From: Cyanobacteria bacterium OH_PDB_112
Lineage (GTDB): Bacteria; Cyanobacteriota; Vampirovibrionia; Gastranaerophilales; CAJFVJ01
Direction of reading: 5' to 3'
Length of the DNA stretch: 5,233 nt
NCBI GenBank assembly: GCA_023457295.1
Contig: JAEWLZ010000287.1
Span: 1 to 5,233 of the forward strand
The notes beneath the pieces were generated by a model. It ran no database searches. It was not told where the DNA came from and saw only the letters and a program-made list of their open reading frames with translations. Shown here piece by piece: positions 1 through 5,233 of this stretch (positions are counted from its first letter, which is position 1; each line of letters begins with the position of its first letter). A program made the translations under genes and the position numbers.

Positions 1-2
1 GA

Positions 3-608
3 GTTGGCATTTTCGCTCAAAATAGTGGTTCAATAAAAAATCTTGAGATTTCTGGTGCTAATATAACAACAAGCTCTAACTCAACAATAGTTGATAATTA
101 TATGGGTATATTGGTAGGAATAAATACAGGAAATATTGATAATGTAGCAGCGACAGAATCTACTATTAATCTGGCTAATGATTATGATACAGTAGGAGGG
201 CTTGTAGGATGTTTAAACGGAGGGCAATTAACCAATTCTTATGCCACAACTGATATAACAGGAGGAACTAGCCCAGCGCATATAGGTGGGCTTATTGGAA
301 ATTTTGTTACCGGTACAGTATCAACAAGTTATTCAACAGGCGATATTATAGCCGGTGATTCTAGTTATTGTATAGGTGGGTTTGCAGGTCTTATCGGTAG
401 TGGCGCCACTGTTGATGATTGTTATTCAACAGGAAATATTACTTCAGGGCTTGGTTCTTGTATTGGAGGATTCACCGGTGAAAACCGAGCAGGTTCTTCC
501 ATACAAACTTCTTATTCAACAGGTAATTCAACTTATGGCACTTTTATTGCGGCAGGATTTACAGGGAATTGTGTCGCTGCAGGAACAGTAGGAGCAGACA
601 ATTTCTAT
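3..608 (+). repeat. Tandem GLUG repeats, about 90 nt per unit, inside the truncated CDS
   Basis: Units begin at about 3 (VGIFAQNSG), 102 (MGILVGINTG), 192 (VGGLVG), 282 (IGGLIG), 372 (IGGFAG), 462 (IGGFTG) and 549 (AAGFTG). The five units from 102 to 548 are 30, 30, 30, 30 and 29 residues long. Units 3 to 6 share a central SYSTG or CYSTG, and the DNA TTATTCAACAGG is identical in three of them (329-340, 422-433, 512-523), while the rest of each unit has diverged. The first and last units are the least regular, as expected for array ends or for a continuation upstream of the window. Confidence 0.85.
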
Positions 609-1091
609 AAAAGTATCAGTCCCGGAGATACTCCACTAAGTTCTGCTGTTAACGAAAATACATCTTCTGCTCGTCCTCAAGATTCATGGAATTCAAGCAT
701 TTGGGATTTATCAGGAGATTTACCTGAACTAAGAGGAACAAATACTCAAGGTGCTGCAACGATTGAAGAAAGACTCCGTTCGGGCAGATATTCTCTTGTC
801 AGAGAAGCTGATGAATTCACACAAGATCCTCTTGAGCTTGAAAGTAACGAATATGAAATCGTTGACTGGCGTAGTGTTCCCGAACTAAATGACGAACTCT
901 ACAAAGGTGATGACGTAGCAGCTGAAAATAAATATGACAAAACAGTAGAAGAAATAAATGCTCAAGACAAAAAACTTCAGCTAGAACAGACTTCAATAGA
1001 GGTTGAATACAAAGCTATAAGCTCTGAGCGAGAATCTGTGAAGAAAATTCTTGACCAAAATGCACAAAGTTCGTTTAAATATTTCTCATAA
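3..1091 (+). CDS. GLUG-repeat surface/secreted-type protein, 5' end outside the window
   Basis: The reading frame is open from base 3 with no stop before the TAA at 1089-1091, so the visible 362 residues are the C-terminal part of a longer protein; the ATG at 102 lies inside a repeat and is not a credible start. Residues 1-202 are a tandem array of GLUG-type repeats (GGLVG/GGLIG/GGFAG/GGFTG followed by SYSTG or a variant), a motif known from bacterial adhesins and other secreted proteins that probably form beta-solenoids. The array closes with a W-x(4)-WDLSGDLPELRG segment (about 229-245), a common ending of such domains. Residues about 250-362 are charged; 314-354 look like a coiled coil rich in K, E and Q, ending SSFKYFS. 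I recall similar helical ends on Melainabacteria proteins, but cannot verify this here. Function is inferred as surface or extracellular; the signal peptide or anchor would lie upstream, out of view. The gene converges on cdaA with a 6-bp gap. Confidence 0.85.
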   Translation, partial: VGIFAQNSGSIKNLEISGANITTSSNSTIVDNYMGILVGINTGNIDNVAATESTINLANDYDTVGGLVGCLNGGQLTNSYATTDITGGTSPAHIGGLIGNFVTGTVSTSYSTGDIIAGDSSYCIGGFAGLIGSGATVDDCYSTGNITSGLGSCIGGFTGENRAGSSIQTSYSTGNSTYGTFIAAGFTGNCVAAGTVGADNFYKSISPGDTPLSSAVNENTSSARPQDSWNSSIWDLSGDLPELRGTNTQGAATIEERLRSGRYSLVREADEFTQDPLELESNEYEIVDWRSVPELNDELYKGDDVAAENKYDKTVEEINAQDKKLQLEQTSIEVEYKAISSERESVKKILDQNAQSSFKYFS

Positions 1092-1109
1092 AACAATTTA
1101 AACTTTTTT
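1073..1109 (+). terminator. Possible AT-rich intrinsic terminator at the convergent junction
   Basis: GTTTAAAT at 1073-1080 and ATTTAAAC at 1096-1103 form a perfect 8-bp inverted repeat with a 15-nt loop, followed at once by six T residues (1104-1109). This order fits termination of the rightward GLUG gene. The stem holds a single G-C pair, so it is weak. It overlaps both stop codons, the left arm lying in the GLUG gene and the right arm in the end of cdaA. On the minus strand no clean U-tract follows, although A residues at 1066-1068 could extend the stem across a bulge. Confidence 0.35.
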
Positions 1110-2012
1110 GTCTTCTTCTTTTGTAAATAATTTTTCAAAACTGAATTTTTTTTGTTCGATAGTTTTATTTTTTATTTCTTCAGAGGATTCATTTATGCCT
1201 AAATAATCCTGAATACGCACTCGAAATTCTTGAATGTCTGTACAGGTAATAAGCTGCCCTTTATAGGCTATTGAAATATTTCCTGTTTCTTCCGATACTA
1301 CAATGCAAAGATAATCTGAAACTTCTGACATCCCTATGGCGGCTCTGTGTCTTGTCCCATAACGCCAGCTTAATTTTGGGTCTTCTGTTAAAGGTAAAAG
1401 AACTCCCGCAGAAACAATTTTGCCATTAGAAATCACAACTGCACCGTCATGTAGAGCGGTATTAGGGTGAAATATGGTCAAAAGAAGTTCATGAGAAACT
1501 TCACCGTTAATTCGTGTTCCGACATCGAACATAGTGTTATTTTCTTGTATATTTTGCAAAACCATTAAAGCTCCTGTGCGGGTTTTGCTGAGATGTTTTA
1601 CGGCTTCGGTTATTTCTTTTGGTATATTTGATTTTACCTGTTCATTATTATGTTCTATTTGAAAAATATTTTTACTGAATATTCCGGGTTGTCCTAAGTA
1701 ACCCAAAAATCTTCTTAGCTCAGGTTGAAATATTACGACAAGACCAAAAATCATAATGCTTACAAGCGTTTCTAAGAATTTACCTATAATTTGAAAATCA
1801 AGCATAATGAGGAGTTTGCTCAAAACCAAAGCCCCTAAAAGCATCCCGATTCCTTTTAAAAGTCTTTCAGATTGAGTTCCTCGAATATAAGCAGAATAAA
1901 CAGCATATAAAAATATCAAAATTAAAGCTATTTCAAAAAACGCTTTTAAGCTGAATTCTTTAATAGTCCAACTAAATTGAGATGTAAAGAATTGACTGAC
2001 GGTCTCTAACAA
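1098..2012 (-). CDS. cdaA: Membrane diadenylate cyclase CdaA (c-di-AMP synthase)
   Basis: The product condenses two ATP into cyclic di-AMP, a messenger controlling potassium and osmolyte transport and cell-wall homeostasis. The 304-residue protein has the CdaA layout: about three N-terminal membrane helices (roughly 24-44, 54-72 and 78-95), the conserved IFQPELRR (94-101) after the last one, then a cytoplasmic DAC (DisA_N) domain. Both catalytic signatures are intact: LHDGA (187-191) and GTRHRAA (219-225), with VSEETG (239-244) behind them. The family is usually about 270-280 residues; the surplus is a lysine- and glutamate-rich tail after about 273. The start is a TTG at 2010-2012, chosen because AAAAGGA lies 8 nt upstream and because it gives the expected N-terminal length. 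It follows lysA by 20 bp, so the two are almost surely co-transcribed. The partners cdaR and glmM, adjacent to cdaA in Firmicutes, are not in this window. The enzyme assignment is very secure. Confidence 0.96.
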   Translation of the reverse strand: MLETVSQFFTSQFSWTIKEFSLKAFFEIALILIFLYAVYSAYIRGTQSERLLKGIGMLLGALVLSKLLIMLDFQIIGKFLETLVSIMIFGLVVIFQPELRRFLGYLGQPGIFSKNIFQIEHNNEQVKSNIPKEITEAVKHLSKTRTGALMVLQNIQENNTMFDVGTRINGEVSHELLLTIFHPNTALHDGAVVISNGKIVSAGVLLPLTEDPKLSWRYGTRHRAAIGMSEVSDYLCIVVSEETGNISIAYKGQLITCTDIQEFRVRIQDYLGINESSEEIKNKTIEQKKFSFEKLFTKEEDKKV

Positions 2013-2020
2013 TTGACAAG

Positions 2021-2027
2021 TCCTTTT
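2021..2027 (-). promoter_or_regulatory. Ribosome binding site deciding the TTG start of cdaA
   Basis: On the minus strand AAAAGGA (plus-strand TCCTTTT) sits 8 nt before the TTG at 2010-2012, inside the 20-bp gap after the lysA stop. No in-frame ATG exists at this place, so the site supports TTG as the real initiation codon. Confidence 0.7.
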
Positions 2028-2032
2028 CGTCC

Positions 2033-3355
2033 TTATAGAAGCCTTTGGGGAAGCTCATCATGAGCAACCAAATCCTCGTATGTTTCCCTTCTTATAATAA
2101 TATCAGATTGTCCGGAATTTACAAGTACTATTGCAGGCTTTAGTACCCTGTTGTAGTTACTTGACATAGAATAACCGTATGCGCCGCAATTTGGAATACA
2201 AATTATATCCCCTGCTTCAATTTTTGGCAATTCTATATCTGAAATTAATATATCTCCGGATTCACAAAAACGACCTGCAAGAGTGACTTTTTCTTTAATA
2301 GTTTCGTTCATTTTATTTACAACAATAGCTGTATATTTTGCTTGATACATAGCAGGGCGAGGATTGTCAGCCATACCGCCATCAAGAGCTATATATTTAC
2401 GACCTTTTGGGACTTGCTTATAGCTTCCCGCTTTATAAAGCGCTACTCCTGCTGTTCCGACAATACTTCTTCCGGGTTCAAGATAAAGTTTGGGCAGCGG
2501 GTGATTATATTTTTCTGCCGCATTATTTATAGAGCCTATAATTACCTTTGCGATTTCTTCAACAGAAGGAGGGTTATCTTCTTGCGTGTAAGTAATTCCA
2601 AGACCGCCGCCTATATTAAGTTCTGTCAAAGTTATACCGAATTTTTTACGAATATGGTCAAATTGTTCCATTGCGACTTGTGCCGCATCATAATAGACCT
2701 GTGTTTCAAAAATTTGAGAGCCCAAATGTGCATGAAGCCCTTTGACAGAGAGTTTAGGGAATTTATTTAAAATTAACTCCAAAGCGGCATCAATTTGTGT
2801 TAAGTCAAAGCCGAATTTACTGTCAAGGTGTCCTGTTTGAATATATTCATGCGTGTGGCACTCAATTCCAGGTGTGATACGGAGCAAAATATCCAAATTT
2901 TTGCCGTGTTTTTCAGAAAGTTCACCCAAAAGCTCGATTTCATAAAAATTATCCACAGAAAATCTTCCTACTCCGACTTCTATTGCCAGTTCTAATTCTT
3001 GAGCGGATTTGTTGTTGCCGTTAAAAAGAGCCTTTGACATATCAAAGCCTGCTTTATAAGCAGTATAAATCTCTCCTCCTGACACAACATCAAGCCCAAA
3101 ACCTTCAGATTGCATTATAGATGCTATAGCTTTTACCATAAATGCTTTTGAAGCGAACATAGGTTGAACGTCAGGATATGAAGCAAAAGCATTTTTATAA
3201 TCTTTACAAATATCTCGAATAGTTTCTTCATCGTAAACATAAAGAGGAGTTCCGTATTTTTTAGCCAAATCCAAAAGGCTGCATCCACCCAATTTAACAA
3301 CTCCAAATTCATCTGTAGAAAATGTTTTCGGAAAGATTTTTTGATTGACTGACAT
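2033..3355 (-). CDS. lysA: Diaminopimelate decarboxylase (lysine biosynthesis)
   Basis: A PLP-dependent fold-type III enzyme that decarboxylates meso-2,6-diaminopimelate to L-lysine, the last step of the DAP pathway, in the cytoplasm. The 440-residue length is normal for the family. Visible motifs, in order: MFASKAF (66-72) with K70 the likely PLP Schiff-base lysine; THEYIQTGHLDSKFG (168-182), typical of LysA rather than ornithine or arginine decarboxylases; HAHLGSQ (208-214); glycine-rich GGGLG (249-253) binding the cofactor phosphate; EPGR (293-296); LDGGM (324-328); CESGD (364-368) supplying the catalytic cysteine; and GAYGYSM (391-397) for cofactor and substrate. The ATG start at 3353-3355 has AAGGAG 8 nt upstream. 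It is the first gene of an operon with cdaA. The leader can be at most about 77 nt, and no lysine riboswitch or T-box fits there. Nothing is missing from the active site, so the enzyme should be functional. Confidence 0.98.
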   Translation of the reverse strand: MSVNQKIFPKTFSTDEFGVVKLGGCSLLDLAKKYGTPLYVYDEETIRDICKDYKNAFASYPDVQPMFASKAFMVKAIASIMQSEGFGLDVVSGGEIYTAYKAGFDMSKALFNGNNKSAQELELAIEVGVGRFSVDNFYEIELLGELSEKHGKNLDILLRITPGIECHTHEYIQTGHLDSKFGFDLTQIDAALELILNKFPKLSVKGLHAHLGSQIFETQVYYDAAQVAMEQFDHIRKKFGITLTELNIGGGLGITYTQEDNPPSVEEIAKVIIGSINNAAEKYNHPLPKLYLEPGRSIVGTAGVALYKAGSYKQVPKGRKYIALDGGMADNPRPAMYQAKYTAIVVNKMNETIKEKVTLAGRFCESGDILISDIELPKIEAGDIICIPNCGAYGYSMSSNYNRVLKPAIVLVNSGQSDIIIRRETYEDLVAHDELPQRLL

Positions 3356-3432
3356 TTAAAAGACTCCTTATGGTTATTTACTATTAGAAATATTAATAAT
3401 ATAATTTTATTACAAACAAAAAAGGATATAAA
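3356..3432. promoter_or_regulatory. Divergent control region between lysA and the AI-2E-family gene
   Basis: These 77 bp are the only real intergenic space in the window and must hold the control elements for both directions unless promoters lie inside the genes. The lysA ribosome binding site (AAGGAG on the minus strand, 3364-3369) and that of the rightward gene (AAAGGA, 3421-3426) mark the ends. For lysA a minus-strand -10-like TCTAAT is seen at 3383-3388, about 14 nt upstream of the lysA ribosome binding site, but no convincing -35 lies at the right distance, so the leftward promoter remains uncertain in this AT-rich stretch. Confidence 0.55.
3377..3405 (+). promoter_or_regulatory. Sigma70-type promoter for the AI-2E transporter/radical SAM operon
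   Basis: TTTACT (3377-3382, four of six matches to TTGACA) and a perfect TATAAT (3400-3405) are separated by 17 bp. Transcription would start near 3412, leaving a leader of about 21 nt that contains the AAAGGA ribosome binding site at 3421-3426. The good spacing and position support it, but the surrounding sequence is so AT-rich that chance -10 matches are common. Confidence 0.55.
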
Positions 3433-4467
3433 ATGGACAAAAATTCGCAAAAACATTCAAAATTCATATTGTTTTTGGTAATGATGGCAGTAGTTGTTTT
3501 TCTTATATATGTTTTTAAAGAAATTTCGCTTTTGTTTTTTGGTTCATATGTTATATCTTGTGCTTTGAACCCTCTTGTGGACAAGATGTCAAAAGTAATG
3601 CCCAGGTGGCTTGCTATTGCAATAATTTATATTATGGGGCTTGTTACACTTATTTTGATAGCTATTCCTTTAATTTTGATAGCTATTGAAGAAACGGCGG
3701 CTTTTTTAAGAAATTTACCTATATATTTGAGTTTTGCAAAAAGTACTGTTTTATATATTACAAAACTTGATATCCCTGCATTGAATCTTGTTTTTAACTT
3801 CAATACGCTTTCTCATACGGTTGAAAAATTCGGAACAGAGATTTTAAATCAGTCTATAAACCTTACAAAAGATATTATAGAAGGTGCAACTATTGCTCTT
3901 ACCGTGGCGATTATTGTTCTGTATATGCTTTTGGATAAACCTATTTTAAAAGAAGGTATTTTGAGTTTTTTCCCTGAAGAAATTAGAGAAAAAATTCATT
4001 TGATGGGCAGGGCGATTTCTTATAAGGTCGGCGGTTATGTAATCGGACAAGCTTTTATAATGTTGGTCGTAGGAATTTTAACAGGTGTCGGATTATTTTT
4101 GTTTAAAATAAAATTCGCGGCACTTTTAGGGCTTATCGCAGGTTTGTTGGATATAGTTCCTATTGCAGGACCTTTTGTAGCATTGATGATGGGTATTCTT
4201 GTCGCTGCTCCGTTAGGTCTTAAAGCTGTAATAATAACTTTCTTTATTTATATGTTTGCACAATGGTCAACAAATCATTTCTTAAAGCCTGCTCTTTTTG
4301 GGAAACTTTTAGATTTGCATCCGATAGTTATAATTTTGGCGATTCTAGTTGCCGCACAAACTCTCGGAGTCGCAGGTGTTATACTTTCTCCTGCGATTGC
4401 AGCTACTCTTTACGTCATATTTCAAGAATTCTATTTAAAGGTAATCAATAAAAAAACTAATGAATAA
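3433..4467 (+). CDS. AI-2E family transporter (UPF0118/PerM-like membrane protein)
   Basis: A 344-residue polytopic inner-membrane protein, normal in length for the AI-2E/UPF0118 family, whose members have been linked to autoinducer-2 export (TqsA) or sodium/proton exchange; the substrate cannot be told from sequence. Hydrophobic segments lie at about 11-27, 30-46, 60-86, 152-168, 200-225, 226-260, 262-278 and 296-330, with a poorly hydrophobic stretch (about 88-150) between the first and second groups, as usual in the family. The family signature DIVPIAGP is at 240-247, and the C-terminal block LFGKLLDLHPIVIILAIL with the following G-rich GVAGVILSPAIAA fits the conserved G-x-HP-x-G-P pattern. 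The ATG at 3433 is preceded by AAAGGA with a 6-nt spacer. It is divergent from lysA and overlaps the next gene by 8 nt, so it is probably the first gene of an operon. Family assignment is firm; naming it tqsA or perM would be over-reading. Confidence 0.93.
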   Translation: MDKNSQKHSKFILFLVMMAVVVFLIYVFKEISLLFFGSYVISCALNPLVDKMSKVMPRWLAIAIIYIMGLVTLILIAIPLILIAIEETAAFLRNLPIYLSFAKSTVLYITKLDIPALNLVFNFNTLSHTVEKFGTEILNQSINLTKDIIEGATIALTVAIIVLYMLLDKPILKEGILSFFPEEIREKIHLMGRAISYKVGGYVIGQAFIMLVVGILTGVGLFLFKIKFAALLGLIAGLLDIVPIAGPFVALMMGILVAAPLGLKAVIITFFIYMFAQWSTNHFLKPALFGKLLDLHPIVIILAILVAAQTLGVAGVILSPAIAATLYVIFQEFYLKVINKKTNE

Positions 4468-5233
4468 AACAGTCAAAGAAACATATTTATATAATCCAGT
4501 TAAAAAAATGCCTGACAGTATTAAGCTTTGGATGGCTTTTGCGGCTAATTATAATATTGGAATGTCAGCTTTAGGTTATCTTTCTATGTTTAAGTTTTTT
4601 GATACAAATCCGAAAGCGAATCCTGAAAGATTATTTTTTGATACCGAAAAAACATCACATAATATTAAAGATGTAAAATTGATCGGGTTTTCTTTTTCGT
4701 TCGAATTTGATTTTATAAATATTTTTAAAATGCTTGAAAAATACCAAATCCCACTTTATTCACAAGATAGAAATGAAAGTTTTCCTTTAATCTTTGCCGG
4801 TGGCCCTGTTATGAGTGCTAATCCTGAGCCTTTCGCTGAATTTTTCGATTTTATAATTATTGGTGACGGGGAAAATTCAAACCAAATAATTGATATAATG
4901 TATGAAAATAAAAATCTTTCTAAATACGAAATTTTAAAAAAATTAAGCCAAATTGAAGGGATTTACGTACCTTCAAAATATAGTGTTGAATATAATCAAA
5001 ATTTTTCTATAAAAAATATTTCACCTGATGAAAAAGTCAAAAAATTCACTATAAATAATTTGTCTTGCACTTCATCACCGATTGTAACTGCTGATACTAT
5101 ATTTTCAAACAATTGTCTTATAGAAATTGCACGCGGATGTCCGCAAAAATGTGCTTTTTGTCTTGCTTCTTACTCAAATTTGCCTTTTAGATATCCTCCC
5201 TATGAACAAATTATAGACGCTATTGATTTGGGT
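4460..5233 (+). CDS. Radical SAM protein with degenerate B12-binding-like N-terminus, 3' end outside the window
   Basis: The frame runs open from the ATG at 4460 to the window edge, giving 258 residues of a longer protein. Residues 222-240 carry EIARGCPQKCAFCLASY with C227, C231 and C234 as the CxxxCxxC ligands of the [4Fe-4S] cluster that cleaves S-adenosylmethionine. The preceding region resembles the Rossmann-like N-terminal domain of B12-type radical SAM proteins: NIGMSALGYLSMF (32-44), LIGFSFSFEFDF (74-85), FAGGPVMSANPEPFAEFFD (112-130) and IIIGDGE (132-138). No DxHxxG cobalamin-ligand motif is visible, so B12 binding seems lost. This pattern matches a radical SAM family I know from cyanobacteria and relatives, distantly like the TIGR03960-type proteins; the reaction is unknown. 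The start overlaps the transporter stop (ATGAATAA). No good ribosome binding site precedes it, so translation probably relies on coupling to the upstream gene. An ATG at 4508 is the only nearby alternative and also lacks a ribosome binding site. The rest of the SAM barrel lies beyond the edge. Confidence 0.9.
   Translation, partial: MNKTVKETYLYNPVKKMPDSIKLWMAFAANYNIGMSALGYLSMFKFFDTNPKANPERLFFDTEKTSHNIKDVKLIGFSFSFEFDFINIFKMLEKYQIPLYSQDRNESFPLIFAGGPVMSANPEPFAEFFDFIIIGDGENSNQIIDIMYENKNLSKYEILKKLSQIEGIYVPSKYSVEYNQNFSIKNISPDEKVKKFTINNLSCTSSPIVTADTIFSNNCLIEIARGCPQKCAFCLASYSNLPFRYPPYEQIIDAIDLG

Noticed and set aside
102..104. ATG at 102 as the start of the GLUG-repeat gene
   Set aside because: The frame stays open to the window edge, and the sequence upstream of 102 is itself a GLUG repeat (VGIFAQNSG); no ribosome binding site precedes 102.
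376..591. 71-codon plus-strand frame inside the GLUG array
   Set aside because: It is a shifted reading of the repeat DNA, giving a low-complexity L/V/Q-rich product with no independent ribosome binding site.
2342..2770. 142-codon plus-strand frame antisense to lysA
   Set aside because: lysA is intact with all catalytic motifs over this stretch; the antisense product has no recognisable domain and no convincing start signal.
3391..3398. Palindrome TATTAATA as an operator between the -35 and -10
   Set aside because: It is only 8 bp, made solely of A and T in a very AT-rich region, and does not extend; chance is the simpler explanation.
3356..3432. Lysine riboswitch or T-box upstream of lysA
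   Set aside because: The available leader is at most 77 nt, much shorter than either element, and no conserved core or paired stems are seen.
3133..3584. Minus-strand frames over the start of lysA and the transporter gene
   Set aside because: They overlap the well-supported lysA start, the divergent promoter region and the start of the transporter gene; their products are AT-driven hydrophobic or low-complexity sequence.
4263..4451. 62-codon plus-strand frame inside the transporter gene
   Set aside because: It is a frame shadow of the conserved C-terminal transporter block, with a serine- and arginine-rich product and no ribosome binding site.

Overview
This 5.2 kb window is AT-rich bacterial DNA, almost fully coding, with four genes plus a fifth cut at the right edge counted among five in total. 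The gene content fits a Gram-negative-type bacterium in or near the cyanobacterial lineage, most plausibly a non-photosynthetic gut or environmental Melainabacteria/Vampirovibrionia (Gastranaerophilales-like) genome. The reasons are low GC, canonical AGGA/AGGAG ribosome binding sites, a lysA-cdaA pair as I recall it from cyanobacteria, a radical SAM protein with a cyanobacteria-like RGCPxxCxFCLASYxxLPFR signature, and a GLUG-repeat surface-type protein ending in a helical C-terminal module that I associate with that group. The assignment is an inference from gene content; there is no rRNA or other phylogenetic marker here.

Layout, left to right. (1) Positions 1-1091, plus strand: the 3' part of a GLUG-repeat protein, open at the left edge, with about seven repeats of about 30 residues, then a WDLS-type repeat-domain end and a charged helical C-terminus. 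It converges on the next gene with only 6 bp between the stop codons; an AT-rich hairpin with a T-run spans the junction. (2) Positions 1098-3355, minus strand: a two-gene operon, lysA (diaminopimelate decarboxylase) followed 20 bp later by cdaA (membrane diadenylate cyclase, TTG start with a good ribosome binding site). (3) Positions 3356-3432: a 77-bp divergent control region holding a good sigma70-type promoter for the rightward genes and the lysA ribosome binding site. (4) Positions 3433-5233, plus strand: an AI-2E-family (UPF0118/PerM-like) membrane transporter overlapping by 8 nt the start of a radical SAM protein that runs off the right edge.

Functionally, LysA makes L-lysine from meso-diaminopimelate, which is also a peptidoglycan precursor, while CdaA makes c-di-AMP, a messenger tied to osmotic and cell-wall homeostasis. 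Their co-transcription makes a cell-envelope/turgor link plausible, but the sequence does not prove it. The transporter and radical SAM genes are translationally linked but no shared function can be read from the sequence. I see no mobile element, CRISPR array, tRNA/rRNA, riboswitch or phage gene, and no clear novel system; the oddest item is the truncated GLUG-repeat protein.
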